A stretch of DNA of 64,000 bases from Methylomonas rapida (GCF_024360925.2 NZ_CP113517.1:2294001-2358000), one strand, 5' to 3'. Counted from the first letter of the stretch, positions 18,441 to 26,380 are shown. The notes: generated by a model not told the origin, from the sequence alone. Numbers and translations are program-made.

Positions 18441-19220
18441 ATGACAACTGTTTGCCCAAAATGTGGTTACCAACGCCTGCCAAAAGATGATCATGAAGTG
18501 CCAGATTATCAATGCCCGGCTTGCGGGATTGTGTATGAAAAATTTTTGCAGCACAAAAACAAAGACCGAATGAATGGCTCACAAAAACGAGCAAGCAAGG
18601 TTACCAAGCAAGGCAATATCGAACTAACAGCTATCAAGGTATTGCAAATTAGAGATTGGATTTTTGATGCATTTGAAAAACTTCGGCTTGTCATATTACC
18701 CGTGCTTACTGAGCCGGCATTAATTAGACAACATCTTCCAACTATTGCCATGATTGTTTTAGCAATGGCATCAACGTGGTCTTTTGTCAGTCCAGCGCTG
18801 TTTTTTAAAAATTTACGCGAAACAGCCATAGAAAAAGATGCTAGCGATTTGGTTGGTTATATTGACTTTGAAAAGCTTAGAATGAATCTTAAAGCTACCC
18901 TACTTGAAACAATGAATACGCTTGATAAAAAATCAGCTAAAGAAGATTCTATGCAGGAGGCTGGCAAAGCATTAGGAATTATGATGGCTGATAAGATGAT
19001 AGATACCATGGTATCCCCACATGGCATAAAAGTCATGCTGAGCAAACAAAGCAACAAAAATACCCCATCCGATGAATTGCCGGATTTTGAATTCCACTAT
19101 GTTGATTTTAACAAAGCAAAAATCACTATTGGAGATGGTGTTGTGTCTTTAGATCGTACTGGGCCTTTTTCATGGGTGATGGTAGGTATAAATTTGAATA
19201 TGGAAAATAACACTCATTGA
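18441..19220 (+). CDS. Zinc-ribbon plus DUF2939 membrane protein
   Basis: 259 residues. The N terminus has a zinc ribbon: CPKCG (residues 5-9) and CPACG about 19 residues later. One membrane helix follows (IAMIVLAMASTWSFVSPALFF near residue 105), and then the DUF2939-like part with LVGYIDFEKLRMNLKATL. GGAGAAGAG upstream fixes the ATG at 18441. Codons are clearly more AT-rich than those of the neighbours, which suggests separate acquisition. Function unknown. Confidence 0.7.
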   Translation: MTTVCPKCGYQRLPKDDHEVPDYQCPACGIVYEKFLQHKNKDRMNGSQKRASKVTKQGNIELTAIKVLQIRDWIFDAFEKLRLVILPVLTEPALIRQHLPTIAMIVLAMASTWSFVSPALFFKNLRETAIEKDASDLVGYIDFEKLRMNLKATLLETMNTLDKKSAKEDSMQEAGKALGIMMADKMIDTMVSPHGIKVMLSKQSNKNTPSDELPDFEFHYVDFNKAKITIGDGVVSLDRTGPFSWVMVGINLNMENNTH

Positions 19221-19227
19221 CAATCCA

Positions 19228-19325
19228 TATTTCGGGCGCTAATCTAACCCCGTCGCCCACATGGGCGGCGCTGGATTGGCATCCGGTAAATTTCAACGGC
19301 ATAGGCCGCGTCATGCGGTTTTTTT
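19228..19325 (+). ncRNA. C4-type phage antisense RNA candidate
   Basis: About 100 bases before an Icd-like/antirepressor pair, where P1, P7 and related phages encode C4 RNA. Seen here: hairpin CGCCCA-CA-TGGGCG (19254-19267); TTGGCATCCGG (19276-19286), which can pair with CCGGTATGCCAA at 19398-19409 in the leader of the antirepressor with one bulged base; and a closing hairpin CCGC-GTCAT-GCGG with a T-run at 19306-19325. C4 RNA blocks expression of the downstream antirepressor by pairing with its leader. The assignment rests on position, structure and complementarity. Confidence 0.6.
19303..19325 (+). terminator. Hairpin and T-run closing the C4-like RNA
   Basis: Stem GGCCGC/GCGGTT (two G-T pairs) with loop GTCAT, followed by seven Ts. 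It would release a short RNA before the Icd-like frame and antirepressor. Read-through would be needed to express the antirepressor unless processing is used, as in P1. Confidence 0.55.
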
Positions 19326-19483
19326 ATGTCATGCATTCAGTTCGTTATTAGGTCGGGCTGGGTGAGGCAGTCGCAAGACTGGCCGGTCTCGTTGAAGCCG
19401 GTATGCCAACCTTACTCAGTCCGGCACCCATGATTGGCATCATGTTGCCGGTGAATAAATATTCAACGGAGACAGTCACATGA
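19313..19483 (+). pseudogene. Icd/Ash-like leader frame with an in-frame amber codon
   Basis: Reading from the ATG at 19313 gives MRFFYVMHSVRY, then TAG at 19349-19351, then VGLGEAVARLAGLVEAGMPT and on to a TGA that overlaps the antirepressor start (ATGA at 19480-19483). VMHSVR and the GEAVARLAGL segment are typical of the short Icd-like/Ash-family phage proteins I know from this position. Reading through the amber would give 55 residues plus the inserted one. It is either a decayed gene, an amber-suppressed one, or only a leader for coupling. Confidence 0.55.
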
Positions 19484-20280
19484 CAACTCAAGCGCTAACC
19501 ATCCCCTTTCACGATCAATCCTTGGTCGCCGCCCTCATTAACGATATGCCGCACGTGGCCTTAAAACCGATTTGCGATAATCTTGGTATCGATTGGACGG
19601 CCCAGTTTAGACGCATCAAGCGTAACGAGTTTTTGAATTCAACCGTTGCCATGATGGCAATAGTTGCCGAAGATGGAAAGCTCCGCGAAATGCTGATGAT
19701 GCCGATCAAATACCTCAACGGCTGGCTATTCGGCGTCGATGCCTCACGGGTCAAGCCCGAGATCAAACCCCGCTTGCTGGACTACCAGCGCGAATGCTTC
19801 AAGGTGTTGGCCACCCACTTCATGCCTTCACTCCGCAACGGCCTGGTCGAAATGCCGAACAGCCAACCCCAAGCCAACAGCCAGCCCAACACGCCGATCA
19901 AGCTCCAATTTCACAACCACTCGGTCAGGCTGGTCGCTGACGAAAACGGCGAGCCCTGGTTTATGGCCAATGACGTTTGCAACGTGCTGGGCTATGCCAG
20001 CGTAGCCAAAGCCCTCAAAGACCACTGTCGTAGTCAGGGCGTTACCCATCGTTATCCGGTCACACTGGAAATCGGGCCAAGGTATCCCAGTTTCATCAGC
20101 CTGGGCAACCTGTACCGCATGATCATTAAGTCGCGCCGGGCCGATGCCGAATCCTTCGAAACCTGGATTCTGGCCGAAGCCTTGCCCAAGCTGCGCCCGG
20201 CAAACCCTGGAGCGCCACGCCTGCCGGCGGCATCCAGCTACGGTGTCACCCTGGGCTTTGCGCCGCTGGACGACGGCTAG
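19480..20280 (+). CDS. Phage antirepressor (P22 AR N-terminal and BRO-N-like domains)
   Basis: 266 residues. The N-terminal 120 residues match the P22 antirepressor N-terminal domain: VALKPICDNLGIDWTAQFRRIKRNEFL and then LNGWLFGVDASRVKPE. The second half is BRO-N-like (LVADENGEPWFMANDVCNVLGY near residue 152). Antirepressors inactivate the phage repressor and trigger induction. The ATG overlaps the stop of the Icd-like frame, and CGGAGA lies eight bases upstream. Expression is probably controlled by the C4-like RNA. Confidence 0.88.
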   Translation: MTTQALTIPFHDQSLVAALINDMPHVALKPICDNLGIDWTAQFRRIKRNEFLNSTVAMMAIVAEDGKLREMLMMPIKYLNGWLFGVDASRVKPEIKPRLLDYQRECFKVLATHFMPSLRNGLVEMPNSQPQANSQPNTPIKLQFHNHSVRLVADENGEPWFMANDVCNVLGYASVAKALKDHCRSQGVTHRYPVTLEIGPRYPSFISLGNLYRMIIKSRRADAESFETWILAEALPKLRPANPGAPRLPAASSYGVTLGFAPLDDG

Positions 20281-20319
20281 CAACCCCGCCGCTGGCTGGT
20301 GACGCAGGGCAGAGACGAC

Positions 20320-20499
20320 ATGGTTCTCTGCTGTACGCTGGATGATGATCAAGAAGTCATGAGCTGGCAGGATTTCCGCAAGCAAATCGCTTACGAACCC
20401 ACCGAGCTGCAAGCCCTGATCGAGCAGATGCCCATTGATATGCTGGCGGGCGTGATGTACACCACCGCCAAACGTCTGTCCGCCTGCGCCGCTGATTAA
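20320..20499 (+). CDS. Small hypothetical phage protein
   Basis: A 59-residue frame from ATG 20320 (or 66 residues from GTG 20299), starting MVLCCTLDDDQEVMSWQDFRK. Acidic, no membrane segment, no family recognised. It follows the antirepressor by about 40 bases on the same strand and uses the same codon style, so it is probably a real small early gene. Its downstream region has been cut by the IS insertion. Confidence 0.5.
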   Translation: MVLCCTLDDDQEVMSWQDFRKQIAYEPTELQALIEQMPIDMLAGVMYTTAKRLSACAAD

Positions 20500-20510
20500 G
20501 CCCGGCTTCC

Positions 20511-20529
20511 TGGTTCCCACGGTCCGCCG
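20511..20529. repeat. Palindromic repeat copy C, left part cut by IS
   Basis: TGGTTCCCACGGTCCGCCG, the start of the first hairpin of the paired repeat. The remainder continues at 21989. The last ten bases (20520-20529, CGGTCCGCCG) are the left copy of the target duplication of the IS. Confidence 0.9.
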
Positions 20530-21988
20530 CTCATCGTTATACACATCTCTGTGCGACAACCTGCTGAGCTTCCAATGCAATGACAAAATCGCGCAAACGC
20601 TGCAGTCCGATCCACATGGCTTTGGCACCCGGCGGCCCGTCATGCTTGCGTCCGAGATAACCGCCCAAGCTCGCCACCAAGAGAATCACTTCGCCCAAGC
20701 GAGGTGGCGTAAGCGGCGGCGGGCAAAGCTTAACCACAATGTAAGCAGCCCGCCACTCCTGTGGATCGAAGATAATTTCACAATCCATGTCCGGCGTAGT
20801 CCGTCCCAACATCAGCGTGAACAATACCCGCCAGGCAATAACCATGTACAACGCTAAACAAGGTAGCAGTCGGTCCTCGGTTTCCAGATGCAGTCGCTTA
20901 ATCTGGCATCCGCTCTTGAGCACATGGAAGTACACTTCAATGCACCACCGCACGGCGTACCACATGACGATCGTTGCCGCCTGTTCGAAACAATCGATCG
21001 GCAAGCTAGTCAACAATAGCCATTCCAAACGTTCCACGCCAGACGGTGGTGCATCTTCGCGTGCCAGCACCGCATTGATGGTGAGTTCCGGTAGCCGATA
21101 CCCTATCCGCTTAGGCGGTTTGAGGGTCACTGTAATGGCGCGTAACGTGATATGCGCCAGTCGCGCCGTGCGGTTCGGTCGCGGTTTGACGTTCACCTCA
21201 GAGTAACCCAATACAGGAGCTTGCTCCACGGCGGCCCACAGGCATTTCGTACCGTTCTCCGGCGAAGCCAACACTCGGTTTTGCGCCGCACGTACGATCC
21301 ATTGAGCCCGTACCGCAGGTGCGTAGTCATGGTATTCGGCAAACCACTCGTAAATATCGCCCTCCCTGTCGGCAAGATTGATCAGCAGGGTGTCCGGCAT
21401 TTGCGCCTGTAAAGCGCAACTGTCCTGGTAACTTTCCAGCCAATGGCGACTCTCTTTTTCGTCTACGCCTTTGTGAAGTCGTTCACTCCTTTGGCTTGGG
21501 ATCTCTCGAGGCCAATACGATGCTTTCACGACACCCAAACAAATACGCGATGGCGTAAAGGCAACTGTCGGATGCAGGCGGCGCAAGTGTTTCTCCACGT
21601 CTTTCACTGTGCCAAGTCCCTTCGGCCCCAAGCAAATATTCTTATCGTCCTCGGTGGTGTCCTGTGCCAGCAGCACGATTGGGCTGCTCTTCATGCGCTC
21701 GATCGTGGCATCTCGATGCGGCGCCAGTATCTTCTCGAATGTCGTCTTAGCGTTATTGAAGAAGCGATAGGCTCCCATCGTCTCCTTCCAGCCTCCGCAG
21801 GCCGCCGGAATACTGAGTTGTGGATGCTCGCCCAATTGCTCCAATAGCAAGGCCAATCTCTTGTTTAGACGTTGATCTTCCAAATTGGCAGTTTGCACTT
21901 CTTCTTCGGCCCAGTTGCTCATCGCCTTTCTCCTGTTTCTGTGTCTCCTTGTAGTTTAGTCTTTGAGGGACTTGTGTATAACGATGAG
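20530..21988 (-). mobile_element. IS4-family (IS50/Tn5-like) insertion sequence, copy 1
   Basis: 1459 bases bounded by inverted ends CTCATCGTTATACACA (16 perfect bases) and flanked by the direct repeat CGGTCCGCCG on both sides. The left end continues TCT and the right end continues AGT, so the two ends resemble the Tn5 mosaic end and Tn5 outside end respectively. It carries one transposase gene. It has inserted into the loop side of a palindromic repeat. A second copy is at 39489. Confidence 0.93.
20537..21922 (-). CDS. IS4-family (Tn5-like) transposase, copy 1
   Basis: 461 residues with a Tn5-type N-terminal domain (WAEEEVQTANLEDQRLNKRL) and all DDE residues: Asp88 in LLAQDTTEDD, Asp185 in LADREGDIY and Glu329 in the YREK motif (Tyr322, Arg325, Glu329, Lys336). 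It should be active. It ends eight bases from the left IS end, as in compact ISs. A YREK motif and ends of the TTATACACA type place it with IS50. Confidence 0.95.
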   Translation of the reverse strand: MSNWAEEEVQTANLEDQRLNKRLALLLEQLGEHPQLSIPAACGGWKETMGAYRFFNNAKTTFEKILAPHRDATIERMKSSPIVLLAQDTTEDDKNICLGPKGLGTVKDVEKHLRRLHPTVAFTPSRICLGVVKASYWPREIPSQRSERLHKGVDEKESRHWLESYQDSCALQAQMPDTLLINLADREGDIYEWFAEYHDYAPAVRAQWIVRAAQNRVLASPENGTKCLWAAVEQAPVLGYSEVNVKPRPNRTARLAHITLRAITVTLKPPKRIGYRLPELTINAVLAREDAPPSGVERLEWLLLTSLPIDCFEQAATIVMWYAVRWCIEVYFHVLKSGCQIKRLHLETEDRLLPCLALYMVIAWRVLFTLMLGRTTPDMDCEIIFDPQEWRAAYIVVKLCPPPLTPPRLGEVILLVASLGGYLGRKHDGPPGAKAMWIGLQRLRDFVIALEAQQVVAQRCV

Positions 21989-22060
21989 CGGTCCGCCGTG
22001 GGAATCCATGCGCCGCGGAAGACCGATATGCATTCCCACGCTGGAGCGTGGGAACGAGAA
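21989..22060. repeat. Palindromic repeat copy C, right part
   Basis: Begins with the right target duplication CGGTCCGCCG, completes the first hairpin (CCGTGGGAATCC), then the GCGCCGCGGAAGACCGAT linker and the second hairpin. Apart from the IS, copy C is almost identical to copy A. Confidence 0.88.
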
Positions 22061-22101
22061 AACCTATCGCTCAGCGCATCCTACGGCCTGGCGTGTTCTT
22101 T

Positions 22102-22437
22102 TCAAGCATTCACCTCGCGGCTCAAGGCCTCGCCAATCCATTGATTGATGCTTTTGCCTTGGGCCGCCGCCGCGCTGACGATGCTGGCATGCAAATCGGC
22201 GGGGATGCGCACGTTGAATTTTCCGGAAAAGGCCTTGAACGGTTCTATGCCGGATTCTTGGCAGGCTTCAAGATACACGCGCAAAGAAATTTCACCTTCG
22301 CGCTTCAATCCAGCCACGTCGGCGGCATAAAAGTCCGCGCTGCCGCTCAAGCCCACAAACTCACCGCGAAACAACTCGAGGTCGGAATCGTAAGTAATCA
22401 CGGCCTTAACGCCGGCTATCATCATTTGATTAATCAT
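22102..22437 (-). CDS. hicB: HicB-family antitoxin
   Basis: 111 residues. The N-terminal half is the partly degraded RNase H-like HicB fold (DLELFRGEFVGLSGSADFYAADV) and the C-terminal half is a ribbon-helix-helix DNA-binding part (KFNVRIPADLHASIVSAAAAQGKS). It would neutralise HicA and repress the operon. Its start overlaps the toxin stop by 4 bases, in the toxin-first order normal for hicAB. Confidence 0.9.
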   Translation of the reverse strand: MINQMMIAGVKAVITYDSDLELFRGEFVGLSGSADFYAADVAGLKREGEISLRVYLEACQESGIEPFKAFSGKFNVRIPADLHASIVSAAAAQGKSINQWIGEALSREVNA

Positions 22438-22688
22438 GGATGTACTCCGTGAGATTTAAGCCAGTCGCGCACGCTGGCCACCGCGCCTTTATCGGTGTTG
22501 GGCGATGGATGCGGGCGGTGAAAAACGCGCACCTGGCCAAACAATACCACGCAAACCCGTGAACCTTCGCGTTCACTGACCGTTGCGCCCAGCTCCAGAA
22601 ACAGCGACTCGATGTCGCGCCATGGGATATTCGCGCCGACAGGATGCGCGAAAAGCGCCTCGATGGTTTTTTGGTGTTTGCGTTTCAT
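22434..22688 (-). CDS. hicA: HicA-family toxin
   Basis: 84 residues with the small double-stranded-RNA-binding-like fold: IPWRDIESLFLELGATVSEREGSRVCV, then HRPHPSPNTDKGAVASVRDWL. The usual histidine is followed by the KGAV...VRDWL C-terminal helix typical of HicA. It would cleave mRNA. With HicB it forms a stabilising or defence module placed between the IS and the phage head genes, where terminase genes would be expected. Confidence 0.9.
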   Translation of the reverse strand: MKRKHQKTIEALFAHPVGANIPWRDIESLFLELGATVSEREGSRVCVVLFGQVRVFHRPHPSPNTDKGAVASVRDWLKSHGVHP

Positions 22689-22695
22689 GGTGGAA

Positions 22696-22716
22696 TGGTA
22701 CTAAAAAACAGTACCA
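22696..22716. promoter_or_regulatory. Palindrome upstream of hicA (likely HicB operator)
   Basis: TGGTACT and AGTACCA are perfect inverted 7-mers around AAAAAAC, eight bases upstream of the hicA start codon. Known hicAB operons are repressed by HicB at palindromes in this place; binding here is inferred. Confidence 0.6.
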
Positions 22717-22762
22717 CTCTCAAGCCAATAGACTCAACAAAAAATAGGGCTCTCCCAGATTT

Positions 22763-22830
22763 ACCGTGGTCATCCATGCGACGCGTAAGACCGATATGCG
22801 TTCCCACGCTGGAGCGTGGGAACGAGAAAA
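22763..22830. repeat. Palindromic repeat copy D, degenerate
   Basis: Only a trace of the first hairpin (ACCGTGGTCATCC) is left, followed by an altered linker and a complete second hairpin GTTCCCACGC-TGGA-GCGTGGGAAC. The left arm of the first hairpin is missing. Confidence 0.8.
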
Positions 22831-22849
22831 AAGCGACCGCGGGAAAAAT

Positions 22850-22877
22850 AGTCTCATTTTTCACTAAAAATGAGACT
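22850..22877. repeat. Perfect 12-base inverted repeat, hairpin
   Basis: AGTCTCATTTTT and AAAAATGAGACT around the loop CACT. On the minus strand it is followed by ATTTTT, so it may end transcription running leftwards toward hicA; on the plus strand it lies about 50 bases before the gpW gene. Confidence 0.6.
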
Positions 22878-22928
22878 GGCTTTTCGGCATGATAACCCCA
22901 TGTCGCACGCAAACCGCCTTACATCCAG

Positions 22929-23141
22929 ATGAGCTTCGCCACCGAAACCTTGGCACTGGCTCAGGCCGCTTACCAAAAAGCCTTGGCCGGGCAGACCGTC
23001 GAATTCGGCGGCCGCCGTTTCACGTCACACGACATTGGCGCGCTGTTGAGCCAGGTCAAACATTGGCAAGCCGAAGTCGATAAGGAAGCGGCCAAGGCTG
23101 CCGGCACCGGCAAGCGCTCACCGATCAGGTTCTATCTATGA
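22929..23141 (+). CDS. gpW-like head-tail joining protein
   Basis: 70 residues with the gpW family pattern: AYQKALAGQTVEFGGRRFTSHDIGALLSQVKHW and a basic C terminus. In lambda, gpW sits at the portal and is needed for tail attachment. Its stop overlaps the portal start by 4 bases. It is the first surviving structural gene; the expected large terminase gene upstream is absent. Confidence 0.85.
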   Translation: MSFATETLALAQAAYQKALAGQTVEFGGRRFTSHDIGALLSQVKHWQAEVDKEAAKAAGTGKRSPIRFYL

Positions 23142-24748
23142 CCTCGCACGTCGCCGCCGATCTGTCGGATGCCCGTTTAGCCGCCTGGGTGCCGCCGATG
23201 AAATCGGCCGATGCCGATTTGCTGAGCGAGCTGCCGGTCATCACCAACCGCGCCCGCGATTTAGTACGCAACAATCCCATCGCGGCGGGCGCCAAGCAGA
23301 CGCTCACCGACAATATCGTCGGCAGCCAGTTGCGTTTATCCGCCCAGCCCAAATACCGCCTGCTGCACTGGGACAAAGAGCGCGCCAACGACTGGGCTAA
23401 TATTGCCGAAGATCAATTCGCCACCTGGGCCGACACGACCGAATGCGACGCCGCGCGCACGCAAACCCTGCAGGGCTTGACCACGCTTTCGCTCGGCAGC
23501 GCCTTCATGAACGGCGACGCGCTGGCGTTGGTGATGTGGCTGCCGCGCGTCGGCTCGCCGTGGGCCACCCGCTTGCAAACCGTAGAAGCCGATCGTTTGT
23601 CCACGCCGCCCTGGCTATTCAATCAAAAGCATGTGCGCAACGGTGTGGAAATCGACGATTTAGGCGCGCCGGTCGCGTACTGGATCCAAAAAAGCCATCC
23701 GGGCGACGAAAACTATTGCCCGGCGGGGCAAGACGATTGGGAGCGCGTTCCCGCATTCACCTCCAGCGGCCGCCGCCGCGTCATTCATTTGTTCGACAAG
23801 GACCGTTCCGGCCAAAGCCGGGGCAAGTCTATCTTTACCTCGGTCATGCGGGAATTCAAAGTGGCCGGCGATTATCTCGGCCACGAATTGCAGGCGGCGG
23901 CGTCCAATGCACTGATTGCGGCCTTTCTGGAATCCGATCTCGATCCGCAAACCGTTGCAGACTTGTTCGGCTCGGACATCGGTACCGCCTCTGACTACTG
24001 GCAACAGGTTAGCGCCGCCACGCACCGCAAGAAAATGGAAGGTGGCATGATGTTGAACCTGCCGCTCGGTACCAAGTTGTCAGGCTACAACCCCAACCGC
24101 CCGAATACCGCATTCAATGGCTTCATGGAGTCGGTCCTGCGCCATATCGCCGCCGGCCTGAACATCCCTTATGAACTGCTGCTGAAGGATTTCTCCAAAA
24201 CCAACTATTCCAGCGCCAGAGCGGCTTTGCTGGAAGCCTGGCGGTTTTTCCAGTCTAAACGCAAATGGTTGCAAGACCATTGGTTGAATCCGATCTACCA
24301 ATGCTGGATGGAAGAAGCCGTCAACGCCAACCGTATCGATGCGCCGCAATTTTACGACAACCTCCACGCTTATACCGGCGCCCGCTGGGTGTTTGCTGGC
24401 CGAGGCTGGGTAGACCCTGTGAAAGAAAGTAAGGCCTCACAGATGCGGATGGAAATCGGGTTGTCTACCCAACAGGACGAATGCGCCGAACAAGGCAAGG
24501 ATTATCAGGAAGTGCAAGACCAGCGCATCCGCGAATTGGTGGAGGCGTTCCAAAAGACAGAAGCCGCAGGCCTGCCGGAACAGGCCGCGTACCTCATCGC
24601 CGGATTCGCCGCGCCTGGTAAGGCCTCGGCATCTGTGCAGGCGCTGGATGCGATGCCGGATGACGTAGCAGACGACCAAAACAACGACGCTCAGCAACAG
24701 GACGATGATCCTCAGCAGAACAATAACTCTACATCAAGCAATGAGTAA
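23138..24748 (+). CDS. Phage portal protein (lambda gpB type)
   Basis: 536 residues of the lambda-type portal family: DLVRNNPIAAGAKQTLTDNIVG near residue 45, YWIQKSHPGDEN near 182, and HIAAGLNIPYELLLKDFSKTNYSSARAA near 347, the most conserved block. The C terminus is a Gln/Asn/Asp-rich tail. It forms the dodecameric ring through which DNA enters the capsid. Full length. Confidence 0.95.
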   Translation: MTSHVAADLSDARLAAWVPPMKSADADLLSELPVITNRARDLVRNNPIAAGAKQTLTDNIVGSQLRLSAQPKYRLLHWDKERANDWANIAEDQFATWADTTECDAARTQTLQGLTTLSLGSAFMNGDALALVMWLPRVGSPWATRLQTVEADRLSTPPWLFNQKHVRNGVEIDDLGAPVAYWIQKSHPGDENYCPAGQDDWERVPAFTSSGRRRVIHLFDKDRSGQSRGKSIFTSVMREFKVAGDYLGHELQAAASNALIAAFLESDLDPQTVADLFGSDIGTASDYWQQVSAATHRKKMEGGMMLNLPLGTKLSGYNPNRPNTAFNGFMESVLRHIAAGLNIPYELLLKDFSKTNYSSARAALLEAWRFFQSKRKWLQDHWLNPIYQCWMEEAVNANRIDAPQFYDNLHAYTGARWVFAGRGWVDPVKESKASQMRMEIGLSTQQDECAEQGKDYQEVQDQRIRELVEAFQKTEAAGLPEQAAYLIAGFAAPGKASASVQALDAMPDDVADDQNNDAQQQDDDPQQNNNSTSSNE

Positions 24749-24753
24749 AGAAC

Positions 24754-25104
24754 ATGGAAAACCAACATAGACATATCAAAGGCTATCGTGAATTAAGTCA
24801 GGAAGAAATCGACTTGATGAACCGTATCAAAGTAAAGGGTGAAGAACTGCTTTCTTTGCATGCCGAGCTATCCGGTCGCCTTTCTACTGATCATGACGTT
24901 AAATTGAGCGGTGCTCGCCGATCCATGGAAGGTAAGGAGTTCAATGGTGTTCCTTACAATGAACATACTGGCGCGTCAGATGAATGCCATGAATTTCGTC
25001 GTTTTATTGCCGCCGAGCCACAGAGATGGTCGGCAATAGGCAAGACAGATATCCAGACCGGCATCATGGCATTAGTTCGGGCGATAGCTCAGCCATCGGT
25101 GTAA
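24754..25104 (+). CDS. Acb2/Tad1-hairpin-like anti-CBASS protein
   Basis: 116 residues opening with NQHRHIKGYRELSQEEIDLM and closing with IGKTDIQTGIMALVRAIAQP, the two halves of the Acb2 helical hairpin family. Phage Acb2 proteins form hexamers that sequester cyclic di- and trinucleotides and so block CBASS defence. Tyr11 and Lys26, which I recall as ligand-binding residues in the studied phage protein, are at the same positions here. The middle (about residues 45-85) is longer than in the compact form. It lies between portal and protease genes, a moron-type position, with 5-base and 4-base gaps. Confidence 0.82.
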   Translation: MENQHRHIKGYRELSQEEIDLMNRIKVKGEELLSLHAELSGRLSTDHDVKLSGARRSMEGKEFNGVPYNEHTGASDECHEFRRFIAAEPQRWSAIGKTDIQTGIMALVRAIAQPSV

Positions 25105-25108
25105 GCCA

Positions 25109-26380
25109 ATGCCCCTGCGTAACCCCGCGCTGTTCGCGCGCATCTTCAACACCCCGCTGATGATTGGCGCGGCCAAACTGGATGCCATCATTGCCGGCAT
25201 CGGTCCGCGTTTCGGCATCGATGCGCCGCAGCCCGACCTATTCCTGACCGCCAGCGGCGAATTCAGGCGGCCAGGGTACCAGCTCGTCGGCAACGTGGCG
25301 GTCATCGACGTGTTTGGCATTCTGGCGCATCGCGGCAGCTTCGATGCCAATTGCAACTATATATTGGGGTACGACTGGCTGTCGAAAAAAATCGATATCG
25401 CCATCAACGACCCCGACGTTCAAGGCCTACTGCTGCAAATGGATTCCCCCGGCGGTGAGGTGGCCGGGGCGTTCGAACTGGCGCAGCAAATCCAGGCTGC
25501 CGGCCAGGTCAAGCCGATCAAAGCCGTGATTTCCAGCCTGGCCGCGTCAGCCGGCTATCTGATTGCCAGCGCCGCGCAAGACATTGCCATCGCCGAAACC
25601 GGTCTGGCAGGCTCTATCGGTGTCGTGATGCGCCACGTTGACGTATCCAAAATGGCTGCCGACCAAGGCATCAGCATCACGCACATCTTCGCCGGTGCGC
25701 AAAAGATCGATGGCCATCAATTCGCCGCCTTGCCGGATGACGTCAAAGCCAAATTTCAGGCCGAAATCGACGGCCTTTACACCCTATTCGTTGACACCGT
25801 GGCCGCCCATCGCGGCCTCGATGTCGCGGCCATCCGCGCACAGGAAGCCGGAATCTATCGAGGGCAGGACGCCATTCAGGCCGGATTGGCCGATCGTATC
25901 GCTACGCCGGACCAGGTTCTGGCCGAGATGCAGCAATCTTTTTCATCATCCCCAGGAGGTCGTTACATGACTACCCAAAAACCCGAAGCCGCCGCCGATG
26001 CCGCTGCGCTGGAGCAATCCCGCGCGGCCGGTTTTGAAGCCGGCAAACAGGACGGCCTGAAAGCCGGCGCGGAACAAGAGCGCGCCCGCATCAGCGCCAT
26101 TCTCAACCACGAAGCCGCCGAAGGCCGGCAAACGCAAGCCAAAGTCCTGGCGCTGGACACCGACATGACGGTCGAACAAGCCGCCAAAGTACTGGCCGTT
26201 TCGCCCAAAGAGGCCGCGCCCGCCGCGCAAGGCGATCAGTTCAGCCAGTACATGGCCAAACAGAAAAACCCGTCTGTCGGTGCCGACGGCGGCGACGAAC
26301 AACCCGAAACCGCCGCAGCGACCCAAGGCTGGCATGCCGCCATGGGGAAAGTCGTGGCCTTGAGAGGAGATAAACGCTAA
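25109..26380 (+). CDS. S49-family head maturation protease with scaffold region (gpC type)
   Basis: 423 residues. The N-terminal 285 are a SppA-like serine protease: [13 protein letters not shown] after DSPGG near residue 112, the likely nucleophile Ser147 in [12 protein letters not shown], and the likely general base Lys199 in [11 protein letters not shown]. The C-terminal 137 residues are a charged Ala/Gln-rich scaffold. This is the lambda gpC-Nu3 arrangement: protease and scaffold guide procapsid assembly and are then degraded. Stop and decoration start overlap (TAATG). Confidence 0.92.
   Translation: MPLRNPALFARIFNTPLMIGAAKLDAIIAGIGPRFGIDAPQPDLFLTASGEFRRPGYQLVGNVAVIDVFGILAHRGSFDANCNYILGYDWLSKKIDIAINDPDVQGLLLQMDSPGGEVAGAFELAQQIQAAGQVKPIKAVISSLAASAGYLIASAAQDIAIAETGLAGSIGVVMRHVDVSKMAADQGISITHIFAGAQKIDGHQFAALPDDVKAKFQAEIDGLYTLFVDTVAAHRGLDVAAIRAQEAGIYRGQDAIQAGLADRIATPDQVLAEMQQSFSSSPGGRYMTTQKPEAAADAAALEQSRAAGFEAGKQDGLKAGAEQERARISAILNHEAAEGRQTQAKVLALDTDMTVEQAAKVLAVSPKEAAPAAQGDQFSQYMAKQKNPSVGADGGDEQPETAAATQGWHAAMGKVVALRGDKR
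25967..26380 (+). CDS. Nested scaffold protein (Nu3 type), in-frame internal start
   Basis: An ATG at 25967 in the frame of the protease gene has AGGAGGT at 25954-25960, a near-perfect ribosome site at ideal distance. The product would be the 137-residue C-terminal scaffold alone, starting [20 protein letters not shown]. Lambda makes Nu3 from inside gene C in just this way. Confidence 0.8.
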   Translation: MTTQKPEAAADAAALEQSRAAGFEAGKQDGLKAGAEQERARISAILNHEAAEGRQTQAKVLALDTDMTVEQAAKVLAVSPKEAAPAAQGDQFSQYMAKQKNPSVGADGGDEQPETAAATQGWHAAMGKVVALRGDKR

